Source of the DNA: Mycobacterium marinum
GTDB taxonomy: Bacteria > Actinomycetota > Actinomycetes > Mycobacteriales > Mycobacteriaceae
Reading direction: 5' to 3'
Assembly (NCBI RefSeq): GCF_003391395.1
Contig: NZ_CP024190.1
Coordinates: forward strand, 5,456,001 to 5,520,000
Length of the DNA: 64,000 bases
Shown here: positions 36,310 to 45,156 of the stretch, piece by piece
Position numbering within the stretch: the stretch's first letter is position 1
How the letters are laid out: each line of letters begins with the position of its first letter
Notes under the pieces: model-generated
The model's database searches: none
Seen by the model: only the letters and a program-made list of their open reading frames with translations
What the model was told of the DNA's origin: nothing
Made by a program: the position numbers and the translations under genes

Positions 36310-37779
36310 CTACCAGGCCAGGACCTCGGGCCGGCGACGCAAGTGATACTGATCGAGGTCGGGATCGGCGAGCATGGCCCGATGCTCGGCCGGCGCGAAT
36401 GGCCACACCTCCGGCACCCCATCATCGTTCAGATACCAGCTGCTGCAACCCGTCGTCCACACCGTCCTGGGCATCGCAGCCCGCAGCTTGGCATTGAATT
36501 CATCGGTTGCCCACGACGTCGGCTCGACCGTGTCGAACTCGCTGCTGCGCCACCGCTGTATCCAGCGCAATATGTGATCGGCCTGCGATTCGGCAATGCC
36601 AGTCAACGGGTAATTCCCCACTGGACTATGCGGACCCAGCAGCATGAAAAAGTTCGGAAAGTCCGGCATTGCCACCGTCTGATACGCATATGGGCCGCCG
36701 CGCCATACCTCGTCGATCTCGACACCGTCGCGGCCGATCAGCTTCATCGGCCGGAAGAACGCGTGCGAGTCGAATCCGGTGGCGAGCACGATGACGTCCA
36801 CCTCGCGCAGCACCCCGTCGTCGGTCACGATGCCCGCGTTTTCAATGCGGTCGATGCCCGTGGTGACCAGCTCGACATCGTCACGCTGAATAGCACGGTA
36901 GAACCCCGAGGACATCACCAGCCGCTTACACATCGGCTGGTAGTCCGGAGTCAAAGCCTGGCGCAGGTGTGGATCCCGGACCAGGCGCAGGCTGGCACGG
37001 CACGTCATCCCCGTTACGCGGCGATGCCAGCCCGGCCTGGTCAGCGCCGCGGTGAATTGTTCGAAGGCCCGGCCCCATATCTTGTAGGCCAACGATTCGA
37101 GCCACGGCGCCCCGCGGTAGCAGGCACGACTCACCTTTGAGTACTGCCTGTTAGGCCACGGCAGGATCCACTGCGGGGTGCGCTGGAACATGGTGACCTT
37201 GGCCGCCACACCCGCCAGGGCGGAGACGAGTTGCACGCCGGTTGATCCGCTACCGATCACCGCCACGCGCTGCCCCTGCACCGCGACCCGATGATCCCAC
37301 CGGGCCGAGTGAAAGGCGCTGCCTCCGAAGTCGTCCAAACCTGCGATCGCCGGCACCCGCGGGTGGTGCAGCAAACCGGTGGCCACGATCAAGAAGTCGA
37401 CCGCCGTCTCTTCGCCGCTATCCGTCACCACCGACCAGTGATCGTCTTCAAATCGAGCGCTGACGATTTCGGTCCCGAAACGAATCCGGTCCCGCAATCG
37501 ATAACGGTCGGCAATCCCACAGAAGTAGGATTGAATTTCGCCGCCCGGCGAGAATAAGTTCGACCAATCCGGATTCTTGGCAAACGAGTACTGATAAAGC
37601 CGCGAAGGCACATCACAGACCAGGCCCGGATATGTGTTCTCACGCCATGTCCCACCGACCTCATCGGCCTTCTCGTAGATGGTGACATCGGTAATTCCAC
37701 TGTTGAGCAACGTAATTGCCATGCAGATTCCGGCCATACCTGCGCCAACGATGGCGACGGAAGGATCACGCCTTGTCAT
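36310..37779 (-). CDS. Flavin-containing / Baeyer-Villiger-type monooxygenase (Rv0892-like)
   Basis: 489 residues. FAD Rossmann motif GAGMAG (12-17), then the Baeyer-Villiger fingerprint FxGxxxHxxxW (Phe151-His157-Trp161), then the NADP Rossmann motif GSGSTG (about 176). DVIVLATGFDSHAF marks the conserved ATGF region. The enzyme should use NADPH and O2 to insert oxygen into a ketone or oxidise a soft nucleophile. No substrate is evident. A Shine-Dalgarno GGGAGC lies upstream of ATG 37779, and two copies of a 12-base direct repeat lie a little further upstream. Confidence 0.9.
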   Translation of the reverse strand: MTRRDPSVAIVGAGMAGICMAITLLNSGITDVTIYEKADEVGGTWRENTYPGLVCDVPSRLYQYSFAKNPDWSNLFSPGGEIQSYFCGIADRYRLRDRIRFGTEIVSARFEDDHWSVVTDSGEETAVDFLIVATGLLHHPRVPAIAGLDDFGGSAFHSARWDHRVAVQGQRVAVIGSGSTGVQLVSALAGVAAKVTMFQRTPQWILPWPNRQYSKVSRACYRGAPWLESLAYKIWGRAFEQFTAALTRPGWHRRVTGMTCRASLRLVRDPHLRQALTPDYQPMCKRLVMSSGFYRAIQRDDVELVTTGIDRIENAGIVTDDGVLREVDVIVLATGFDSHAFFRPMKLIGRDGVEIDEVWRGGPYAYQTVAMPDFPNFFMLLGPHSPVGNYPLTGIAESQADHILRWIQRWRSSEFDTVEPTSWATDEFNAKLRAAMPRTVWTTGCSSWYLNDDGVPEVWPFAPAEHRAMLADPDLDQYHLRRRPEVLAW

Positions 37780-37816
37780 TGATCAGCTGCTCCCAATAGA
37801 CGCGCACTACCAAAAT

Positions 37817-37841
37817 TTCCTTCTAAAACTTCCTTCTAAAA
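37817..37841. repeat. Tandem 12-base direct repeat upstream of the monooxygenase gene
   Basis: ttccttctaaaa occurs twice with one base between (37817-37828 and 37830-37841). On the coding strand this reads TTTTAGAAGGAA twice, 38-62 bases before the start. It may be a regulator site or an AT-rich slipped repeat. Confidence 0.5.
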
Positions 37842-37929
37842 TGCCGTTCGATAATGCGACATGCAAAAAGGCTGCGTTGACACAACAAGATAAGGGTCCA
37901 GTACCCGCCGCTGTCAAATTAAGCCGAAA

Positions 37930-37970
37930 GCGCCACATAGATCAGAATCCAATTCTGATTTATGTGGCGC
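37930..37970 (-). terminator. 19-bp hairpin downstream of pdxH
   Basis: Arms 37930-37948 and 37952-37970 pair along 19 positions with one G-U wobble; the loop is cca. It lies about 72 bases after the pdxH stop on the minus strand and is followed by a weakly T-rich run (TTTCGGCTTAATTT). An intrinsic terminator for pdxH is the simplest reading. Confidence 0.6.
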
Positions 37971-38042
37971 GCGGAAATTGAATGCATTACGCACCCGGCG
38001 CAAAAATCACCGACCGCAATTAGTGCGAAAGGTTTGCCGATC

Positions 38043-38702
38043 TCAGGGTTGCAGACGTTCGATCTGTGCGCCGCTGACCCGAATCCGATTGTGCACCCGG
38101 TTCTCCCGGCCCTGCCAGAACTCGACCACCTCAGCTGCGATGAGATAGCCGCCCCAATTCGGCGGCACCGGGATGCGCTCGACGTCGGCAAAGCGCGCCG
38201 TCACCTGCGCCAATTTGTCGAGCAATGCCGCGCGCGACGCGATCGGCTGCGACTGGTGCGACGCCCATGCGCCCAGCTGAGACCCGCGCGGCCGCAAAGA
38301 CCAGTAGTCCTCGGTCACCTGCGCAGCGACCCGGCTCACCGGGCCACGGACGTGAACTTGGCGCCCCAGCTGGTACCACGGAAACGTCACGGACGCGTAC
38401 GGAGTCTCGGCCAGCTCGGCGCCCTTGGCCGAGTCATAGCTGGTGAAAAACGTAATTCCGGCCTCATCGACCGCCTTGCACAGCACCGACCTGCTGACCG
38501 GGCGCCCCTGCGAAACGGTGGCCAGCACCATCGCGTTGGGTTCGGCGATCCCGGCATGTTCCGCGTCGTCGATCCACTTACGAACCAGCGCAAGCCATCC
38601 GTGGCCGAGCCAGTCCGCATCCAGGTCGGGACTGGCATCCTTTTCGGGTGACCCATATTCCACCCGCATCGCGGCCAGGCGCTGCTCGTTTGGCCCTGTC
38701 AT
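38043..38702 (-). CDS. pdxH: Pyridoxamine/pyridoxine 5'-phosphate oxidase PdxH
   Basis: 219 residues from ATG 38702 (MTGPNEQRLAAMRVEYGSPE). Family motifs: NAMVLATV, GRPVSRSVLCK, FFTSYDSAKGAEL, FPWYQLGRQVHVRG (FMN site), YWSLRPRGSQLGAWASHQS, and the C-terminal FWQGRENRVHNRI with the PLP-binding arginines. It makes pyridoxal 5'-phosphate with FMN and O2. In M. tuberculosis the pdxH ortholog is Rv2607, not beside citA as I recall. It is divergent from citA. A TANNNT element seven bases before the ATG suggests leaderless transcription. Confidence 0.93.
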   Translation of the reverse strand: MTGPNEQRLAAMRVEYGSPEKDASPDLDADWLGHGWLALVRKWIDDAEHAGIAEPNAMVLATVSQGRPVSRSVLCKAVDEAGITFFTSYDSAKGAELAETPYASVTFPWYQLGRQVHVRGPVSRVAAQVTEDYWSLRPRGSQLGAWASHQSQPIASRAALLDKLAQVTARFADVERIPVPPNWGGYLIAAEVVEFWQGRENRVHNRIRVSGAQIERLQP

Positions 38703-38709
38703 TGCGCCA

Positions 38710-38715
38710 ACGCTA
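38710..38715 (-). promoter_or_regulatory. -10 element for leaderless pdxH
   Basis: On the minus strand TAGCGT is followed by seven bases and then the pdxH ATG (38702), the geometry expected for leaderless mycobacterial transcripts. No Shine-Dalgarno is seen. On the opposite strand AAGAAT (38761-38766) sits six bases before the citA ATG and may play the same role, though it lacks the first T. Confidence 0.45.
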
Positions 38716-38772
38716 CCGGTGGGGCTACTAGGCGGTAGTTTCCGCCCCGAGGTGGAGTGCAAGAATTTGGCT

Positions 38773-39894
38773 ATGACTGTGGTCCCGGAAGATTTTGTCC
38801 CTGGCCTCAATGGCGTAGTCGCCTTCACCACCGAGATCGCGGAGCCGGATAAAGACGGTGGCGCGCTGCGCTATCGCGGCGTCGATATCGAAGATCTCGT
38901 TAGTCTGCGGGTGACATTCGGCGATGTGTGGGCGCTGCTGGTCGACGGGGAATTCGGCCGCGGGCTGCCGCCCGCCGAGCCATTCCCGCTGCCGATCCAC
39001 ACCGGCGATGTACGAGTCGACGTTCAGGCTGGGCTGGCGATGCTGGCGCCCATCTGGGGCTACGCCCCACTGCTGGACATCGATGACGCCACGGCCCGCG
39101 AACAGTTGGCGCGTGCGTCGGTGATGGCGCTGTCGTACGTCGCTCAATCAGCACGCGGCATCTATCAGCCGGCCGTGCCTCAGCGAGTCATCGACGAATG
39201 TTCAACGGTCACGGCACGTTTCATGACGCGATGGCAAGGCGAACCGGACCCCAGGCACATCGAAGCCATTGACGCCTACTGGGTGTCGGCCGCCGAACAC
39301 GGCATGAACGCCTCGACCTTCACCGCCCGCGTCATCGCCTCTACCGGCGCGGACGTCGCAGCGGCACTCTCGGGCGCGATCGGTGCGATGAGCGGGCCGC
39401 TGCACGGCGGTGCACCGGCTCGAGTCCTCCCCATGATCGAGCAGGTCGAGCGCACCGGAGACGCCCGCGGCCTGGTCAAGGGCATTCTGGACCGCGGCGA
39501 GAAGCTGATGGGCTTCGGGCATCGGGTCTACCGCGCGGAGGACCCGCGGGCGCGGGTGCTGCGCGCCACCGCCGAGCGGCTGGCGGCACCCCGGTACGAA
39601 GTCGCGGCGGCCTTGGAACAGGCGGCCCTGGCCGAGTTGCGTGAGCGCCGTCCCGACCGAGCTATCGAGACCAATGTCGAGTTCTGGGCCGCGGTCATTC
39701 TGGACTTCGCCGGCGTCCCGGCCAACATGATGCCGGCGATGTTCACCTGCGGGCGGACCGCCGGCTGGTGTGCCCACATTCTCGAGCAGAAGCGGCTGGG
39801 CAAGCTGGTCCGCCCCTCCGCGATCTACGTGGGTCCGGCGCCGCGCACCCCGGAGTCGGTCGCGGGCTGGGACCGGGTGCTGACCACCGCATAG
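38773..39894 (+). CDS. citA: Citrate/2-methylcitrate synthase CitA
   Basis: 373 residues from ATG 38773 (MTVVPEDFVPGLNGVVAF), the length of Rv0889c. Citrate-synthase motifs: GAIGAMSGPLHGGAPARV, LMGFGHRVYRAEDPRAR with the catalytic His, NVEFWAAVILDFAGVP, and CGRTAGWCAHILEQ. It is much shorter than GltA2 and belongs to the archaeal/Gram-positive-like small citrate synthases. CitA is an accessory synthase that may act on acetyl- or propionyl-CoA. It is divergent from pdxH across 70 bp. Confidence 0.94.
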   Translation: MTVVPEDFVPGLNGVVAFTTEIAEPDKDGGALRYRGVDIEDLVSLRVTFGDVWALLVDGEFGRGLPPAEPFPLPIHTGDVRVDVQAGLAMLAPIWGYAPLLDIDDATAREQLARASVMALSYVAQSARGIYQPAVPQRVIDECSTVTARFMTRWQGEPDPRHIEAIDAYWVSAAEHGMNASTFTARVIASTGADVAAALSGAIGAMSGPLHGGAPARVLPMIEQVERTGDARGLVKGILDRGEKLMGFGHRVYRAEDPRARVLRATAERLAAPRYEVAAALEQAALAELRERRPDRAIETNVEFWAAVILDFAGVPANMMPAMFTCGRTAGWCAHILEQKRLGKLVRPSAIYVGPAPRTPESVAGWDRVLTTA

Positions 39895-39943
39895 CACGCG
39901 CCCGGACAGGTCGAATCGAGCACCAAATACCAAGCGCTACAAA

Positions 39944-41494
39944 CTAGTTCGGGTAAGAGACGTTGGTGGTCTCGTAGTGGAAGGCGACCGCCGGAGGACT
40001 GTGGTCCGACAACGGTTGCCCGTTGGAATTGTTGAAGTTGGGCGCCTCATTGCTGTAGGCGGTGGCCTGCAGCGTCACTCCCGTGCCACTGCGATAGAAG
40101 ATCTTGTCGAGCAATTCGCATTCGTTGCCGACCATGCAGTCCGGCGCGAACGGCGGCGTGGTGGGGCCGTGCTCGACCTCCACCCAGGCGTCGGTGAGCC
40201 CGGTGGAACCGGCGAAGTCGAGCAGGCCGGCTTGGTCCTCGGAGTACAGCGCGTTGAAGTCGCCGGTGACGATCACCGCGCGGCCCGCGGAGTTCTGCAG
40301 GATGTAGTTGGCAAGCTGCCTGAGGTTGGCGTTGGTAAGCACCCCACCACCGGTGTTGGCATGCAGGTTGTAGAGGTCCATGGTGTTTCCGCCCGGCAGT
40401 TGTAGCTGCGAGTAGCTAAAACCCTTCGGGGTGAGGCAGTTGTCGGCATCGCATTGAAACCACGTCTGCCGGTCGAGCCTTTTCACCTTGAACACGGCGA
40501 GGCTATTGAGCCCGTCGGAGAAGGGCACACCGATCGGCCACAGCAAGGTGGGCGGGCTGGGCGGTGTCTGGCTGGGCATCCTGGACTTCTTGATCAGGAA
40601 TTCGTGGTAGCTGAAATCCTCCTGGACGTTGGACACCGAGAAGTTGTTGAGCCGCTTCCCGATCTCCTTGGTGTAGAGAAAGCGCGGCAGCATCGCGCTG
40701 GAGAGCGGGAACGGCAGCCCGGCGATGTTGTACGTCAACATGCTGAAGTCGCCGCTGATCGTGTCGGTCGGGATGTTGCCAACGAAGATCGTCACGGTGG
40801 CGACGTCGTCGTGGCCGTGAAACGGGCCCAAGTATCCGGCTAGCCCGTGCACGTGCAGGCTGGTGTCATCGCTGACCGCAACGGTGAACGTGTCGATGCC
40901 AACGAAATTCGGCTCGGGGGTGTAGACGAAGGCGGCCCTGCTCTCGTCGATGTTCACCATGCCGTGCTGAGGCCCACCAGGGGTGCCGCGGGGATTGACC
41001 TTGAAGGTCATCCTGTTGCCATCCGGGTCGTAGGCCGAAAACGGAACCAGGCCCGTCGAGCCGTTGACGTCGATCTTGAGTTGTTGGGGCGTGGCCACCG
41101 GCGTGCGGTTTTCGAGGATCGGCACCACTCCATTGCGGATTGAGGCCAGGAAATTGATCACGGCGTTGAGCAAGTCATCGGGGATGTTGCTGGGATCAAG
41201 CTGTGGCGTACCCATCCCTGGCGATGCCGCACCCGGCAGAGCCGTACCGGGCAGTACCGCTCCCGGCTGCGCCGCACCGGGCACCGCACCCGGCTGTGCC
41301 GCCCCCGGCAGCAGAGACGCTGCGGTGTTCTCGCCGCCCGGCGGCGCGGGGACGTCGGCCCACGATTCACCACTGGAGGCGTCCGAATCAGTTGGTGCGG
41401 CATGGCCGATCGCCTGATCGGTTGCCGCCGCAGCACCCACCACCAGAACGAACACCAGCGCCCCGACCCGGACCGCATGGCTGGCGTAACCCAT
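39944..41494 (-). CDS. spmT: Surface sphingomyelinase/nuclease-type phosphodiesterase SpmT (Rv0888-like)
   Basis: 516 residues from ATG 41494, with AAGGAG five bases upstream. A signal peptide (about 1-32) is followed by a Pro/Gly/Ala-rich linker with AQPGAV repeats, a cadherin/Big-like beta domain (about 100-205, DVNGSTGLVPFSAYDPDGNRMTF in outline), and an endonuclease-exonuclease-phosphatase domain with LTYNIAGLP, VTGDFN (Asp412, Asn414) and LSDHSP (Asp497, His498). M. tuberculosis Rv0888 is an outer-membrane neutral sphingomyelinase, with nuclease activity also reported, that lets cells use sphingomyelin. The catalytic motifs are intact here. Confidence 0.94.
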   Translation of the reverse strand: MGYASHAVRVGALVFVLVVGAAAATDQAIGHAAPTDSDASSGESWADVPAPPGGENTAASLLPGAAQPGAVPGAAQPGAVLPGTALPGAASPGMGTPQLDPSNIPDDLLNAVINFLASIRNGVVPILENRTPVATPQQLKIDVNGSTGLVPFSAYDPDGNRMTFKVNPRGTPGGPQHGMVNIDESRAAFVYTPEPNFVGIDTFTVAVSDDTSLHVHGLAGYLGPFHGHDDVATVTIFVGNIPTDTISGDFSMLTYNIAGLPFPLSSAMLPRFLYTKEIGKRLNNFSVSNVQEDFSYHEFLIKKSRMPSQTPPSPPTLLWPIGVPFSDGLNSLAVFKVKRLDRQTWFQCDADNCLTPKGFSYSQLQLPGGNTMDLYNLHANTGGGVLTNANLRQLANYILQNSAGRAVIVTGDFNALYSEDQAGLLDFAGSTGLTDAWVEVEHGPTTPPFAPDCMVGNECELLDKIFYRSGTGVTLQATAYSNEAPNFNNSNGQPLSDHSPPAVAFHYETTNVSYPN

Positions 41495-42918
41495 AAATTC
41501 TCCTTGTGCCTCCACCGGGAAAGTGGCTTCGTCGGATGACGCTTTGCCGGTCGATGCGCAAGCTCGCGGTGGCTTGCCGGGCAAGCTCGATGCGAGCCAG
41601 GCCCAGCAAAGCCAACGGCCCGTCCGACGGCATCGACTGACAAGTGGCGGTATTGAGGTGTCGCGCTGCTCACCAGGATGTTCGAGGTGTGCAACCGGGA
41701 GGTCCGTAACGTGCAGCGAAGTCTGCCGCCCCACCAGAGCTATTGTCAATACCGATCTTTGGAGCCGGAAGCCGCGGTCGAGCCCGCCCGAGTAGCCCGC
41801 GTCCGGACATGCAGGACCGCCTCCCCCGGCGCATCATTAACGCCCGCCCTGGCTCGACCGAATGCTCAAACACCGTGAATTCCAATTAAATTCATCCAGA
41901 TCACCGAGCCCATACCCTGACCATCCCGATGATCCGCCGAGGGGTATAAAAAGGCAGCAAGAAGGCACTGCCAGTGGCGACCGTTGCAGCGACGTTCTGT
42001 CGTGAGTGAACTGATCTTGCCAGCCGGATAGCACACAAGAAACGCGATAAAAATGGCCATAGGCATTGCGAGACAGCACTTATCACCTATACGCAGCCAT
42101 CCCGAGTCAGTGCATTTCAAGGTTTATCCGCTGCCGCCCAATGCCTTTCGAATGAAACAATCGGTGAGCGATGCCATCAGCATCCTCGTTTCGCCCAGGC
42201 TTCCGACTTCGGCGAATTTTCGGGTCGACCTATATACCAACATATTTCGTACATGACGAACCTGCGCGCCAGTAGCTTTCACCCTCTCGTCCGGCATTCG
42301 CGTCCGACGCCGGAGCCCGAACACCAAAGCGACGCCAGTACGCGATCGTGGATGTTCGGCCACCAAGGGTTGACATATCGCCAGGAAGTGCTAAAGGAGC
42401 GCAATTCCCTCGCAAATCCCGTCAAAATCAGCGTGTTTCGTGACGTAATAGTACCCGTGTCGCGATCCAATCGTATTCGCGCCGATGCCGAAAAGTGCTC
42501 TCGCAGAAATGAAATCGTAGTCAACGGCGCCGTGTCTAGCGCTTTGGCGTCCACCAGGTCACTTGACGATCACTCGCCCATCACGGTCAGACAGTCACGG
42601 TGGACGCATCGCAACATCGGCCCGCGGCCGGGAGCCGGCCGCAGCCAGCAACCGGGGGGGCGAACCAGGGGCGGTCGGGAACCGAGGCGAACCGCACCGA
42701 GCGACGGCCACCGCCCGTCGCCTCATCCGCGCCTCATCTGCGCCTGATCTGCGCCTGATCCAAGAGTCCCGCACAGGCGACCAGCGCCCGTCCGGCCACA
42801 GGCCACCGGGGCTTGTCGGTGCCCCGCGGTTAAATGACGAACGCCGCGATGAGTTTGTGTCGCGGCTTGGGTCAGTACCGGTGAGCCCATTCGGGAAACC
42901 AACAGCAAGGAGACTTTC
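41495..42918. other. 1.4-kb region without a recognisable gene
   Basis: Between spmT (minus) and the VOC gene (plus). Several overlapping ORFs of 60-160 codons exist on both strands but none shows a family motif or consistent Shine-Dalgarno. Bases 41880-42560 are clearly AT-richer than the flanks. The right part holds an 11-bp tandem repeat. It probably contains the spmT promoter; it may be the remains of a lost gene or an unannotated RNA. Confidence 0.55.
42720..42763. repeat. Four imperfect 11-bp tandem repeats
   Basis: Units gcctcatccgc, gcctcatctgc, gcctgatctgc and gcctgatccaa follow one another exactly, about 160 bp upstream of the VOC gene. Confidence 0.7.
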
Positions 42919-43377
42919 ATGGCAATCAACGTCGAACCCGCCCTGTCCCCCCACCTCGTCGTTCACGACGCCGCGGCCGCCATCGACTTCTACGTCAAGG
43001 CCTTCGGGGCCGAGGAGTTGGGCCGCGTGCCCGGTCCGGACGGCAGGCTGGTCCACGCCGCGCTTCGGATCAACGGCTCTACCGTGATGCTCAACGACGA
43101 CTTTCCCGAGATGTGCGGGGGCAAGTCGATGACACCGGTATCCCTGGGCGGAACACCGGTCACTATCCATCTGACCGTCACCGATGTGGACGCGAAGTTC
43201 CAGCGGGCACTGGATGCCGGAGCCACGGTTGTGGCGCCGTTGGACGACCAATTCTGGGGAGACCGCTACGGAGTTGTCGCCGATCCTTTTGGCCACCACT
43301 GGTCGCTGGGCCAGCCGGTACGCGAGGTCAGCATGGAGGAGATCCAAGCGGCCATGTCCGCACAGGCGAGCAACTAA
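42919..43377 (+). CDS. VOC-family protein, PhnB/glyoxalase-like (Rv0887c-like)
   Basis: 152 residues, with AAGGAG upstream of ATG 42919. One VOC domain with the PhnB-like pattern: VHDAAAAIDFYVKAFGAEEL, STVMLNDDFPE, VTIHLTVTDVDAKFQRALDAGA, and DQFWGDRYGVVADPFGHHWSL. Metal ligands of true glyoxalase I are only partly present, so binding or lyase activity is uncertain. It converges with fprB across a 13-bp stem hairpin. Confidence 0.88.
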   Translation: MAINVEPALSPHLVVHDAAAAIDFYVKAFGAEELGRVPGPDGRLVHAALRINGSTVMLNDDFPEMCGGKSMTPVSLGGTPVTIHLTVTDVDAKFQRALDAGATVVAPLDDQFWGDRYGVVADPFGHHWSLGQPVREVSMEEIQAAMSAQASN

Positions 43378-43393
43378 CGCAGATCAACCCTGA

Positions 43394-43433
43394 CGTTGCG
43401 CAGGCGTCGCCGTACCGCGGCGCCTGCGCAACG
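43394..43433. terminator. 13-bp hairpin between convergent genes
   Basis: cgttgcgcaggcg (43394-43406) pairs perfectly with cgcctgcgcaacg (43421-43433) around a 14-base loop. It lies 17 bases after the VOC stop and 20 bases after the fprB stop on the other strand, so it can end both transcripts. There is no T-tract. Confidence 0.65.
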
Positions 43434-43452
43434 GCGCGGCCTGACGACTCGC

Positions 43453-45138
43453 TTACCTGCCGAGGATCGCCGCGAGCAAGCCACGAGACGGGCGCACCGG
43501 TGCCCCCGAGGCGGCGGCACCCAGCATGTCGGCCACATCGGTGAACTTGTTGCGCGGACGCCCCTCGGCGTTACCGCGTGCAATCTCGGCCGCGTCGATG
43601 GCAAACCATCCCGCGGAGTCGATGACGTCGGGTTCGCGGGTATGCACCAGCTTGGCCAACGCGGCCGGTTTGCACACCGGATCGCCCAGCTTGCCCGCGT
43701 TGAAGTCGGCGACCAGCGCCGCAACCGTCTGCAGCGAGCAGGACTTGTTGGTACCGATGAACCCGGAGGGCCCGCGCTTGATCCAGCCCGCGACATAGAC
43801 ACCTGGCACCGGGGCGCCGCGAACCGGGTCCACGACTCGGCCACCGTCATTGGGGACAACCGCCGCATTGTCGTCAAACGGCAGATCGCCAATCTTCGTG
43901 CCGCGATACCCGATCGACGTCAGCACCAGCCCCGCATCGAGGGTGCGCATTTCGTCGGTACCGGTCACCGAAAACTCCACGCCGCTGGCTCGCTGCTCAC
44001 CACGCACCGATCGGGGGGTGAGTTGGTATGCCAGCCGGATGCGCGGGCCCGATGCCGCCGAGCCCTCCCCCAGCGTTGCCAAGATCTCCAGCTTGCGCTT
44101 GGTCAGTTGGTCGGAGACGGTTGCCAAATCGTCAAGGACCCGCTGACGATCGGCCGCGTCGAGAACCACCTCGGCGCAACCCGTGAGCCCGATCAGCTCG
44201 GGCAGAGTGAACGCCGAGTGGGCGGGTCCGCGGCGGGCGGCGATCACCACCTCGCGAACCGCCGAGTTGCGCAGTGCGCGCAGCGCCGGATCAGCGATAT
44301 CGGTGCGAGCCAGGTCGTCCGGATTCGCGGTGAGCATGCGTGCCACGTCGAGGGCGACATTTCCGTTGCCGATGATCACCGCGCGCTCATGGCTCAGGTC
44401 GACAGGTAGGTCAGTGAAGTCTGGATGCCCGTTTATCCATGCGACCAACTCGGTCGCGGTACCGGTGCCCGGCAAGCCCATCCCATCGATGTGCAGACGA
44501 CGATCATCGGGCGCGCCGACCGCATACACCACAGCGTGATGGTGGGCCAACAAATCCGCGTGACTCAGCTGCCTGCCGATCTCCACGTTGAGGTAGAACC
44601 GAAACCGGCGATGGCGTGCCACCCCGTCGAACAATCGGGTGACCCGTTTGGTGTTCTGATGATCCGGCGCCACACCGGCGCGCACCAAGCCGTAGGGCGT
44701 GGGCAGCTTCTCAAAGACGTTGACGCGCACGCCATGCTGAACCAGCAACTCGTCGGCGGCATACATCGCCGCGGGCCCGGACCCGACGATGGCGACGGTG
44801 AGGGGCTGGCTGCGCGGCCGAACCTGGGCAGCAGGGATCACCGGTGCCAGCTTTGACGTTGGCGGTAGCTTCTCGCCGCCCTGACGCTGCGGATAGTACG
44901 ACGCATTGATTTCCACGAACGGCAGTTGCTTGGAGTCCAGCCGCGAGTCGGGTGCAATCGCACCCACCGGGCACGCGCTCACACATGCACCACAGTCCAC
45001 GCAGGCCACCGGATCGATATAGAGCATTTCCGACGTCGCGAAGCCGGGCTCGTCAGGTGTCGGGTGGATGCAATTGACCGGGCAGGCGAACACACAGGAC
45101 CCGTCGTTGCAGCACGACTGGGTAATAACGTGCGGCAT
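43453..45138 (-). CDS. fprB: Ferredoxin/ferredoxin-NADP reductase fusion FprB
   Basis: 561 residues. The N-terminal 7Fe-type ferredoxin domain (about 1-75) has CCNDGSCVFACPVNC and CVDCGACVSACPVG. The C-terminal adrenodoxin-reductase-like domain has GSGPAAMYAADELL (FAD), the NADP-binding GNGNVALDVARML, and GYVAGWIKRGPSGFIGTNK near the end in outline. It should shuttle electrons between NADPH and ferredoxin or cytochrome P450 and diiron oxygenases. It lies 18 bases downstream of the AurF-like diiron oxygenase, which suggests it is that enzyme's electron donor. Confidence 0.94.
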   Translation of the reverse strand: MPHVITQSCCNDGSCVFACPVNCIHPTPDEPGFATSEMLYIDPVACVDCGACVSACPVGAIAPDSRLDSKQLPFVEINASYYPQRQGGEKLPPTSKLAPVIPAAQVRPRSQPLTVAIVGSGPAAMYAADELLVQHGVRVNVFEKLPTPYGLVRAGVAPDHQNTKRVTRLFDGVARHRRFRFYLNVEIGRQLSHADLLAHHHAVVYAVGAPDDRRLHIDGMGLPGTGTATELVAWINGHPDFTDLPVDLSHERAVIIGNGNVALDVARMLTANPDDLARTDIADPALRALRNSAVREVVIAARRGPAHSAFTLPELIGLTGCAEVVLDAADRQRVLDDLATVSDQLTKRKLEILATLGEGSAASGPRIRLAYQLTPRSVRGEQRASGVEFSVTGTDEMRTLDAGLVLTSIGYRGTKIGDLPFDDNAAVVPNDGGRVVDPVRGAPVPGVYVAGWIKRGPSGFIGTNKSCSLQTVAALVADFNAGKLGDPVCKPAALAKLVHTREPDVIDSAGWFAIDAAEIARGNAEGRPRNKFTDVADMLGAAASGAPVRPSRGLLAAILGR

Positions 45139-45156
45139 AGAACAGCTCGTAACGGC

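Noticed and set aside
42253..42747. 164-codon plus-strand ORF in the empty region upstream of the VOC gene
   Set aside because: It runs through the 11-bp tandem repeat, resembles no family and conflicts with minus-strand ORFs of similar quality.
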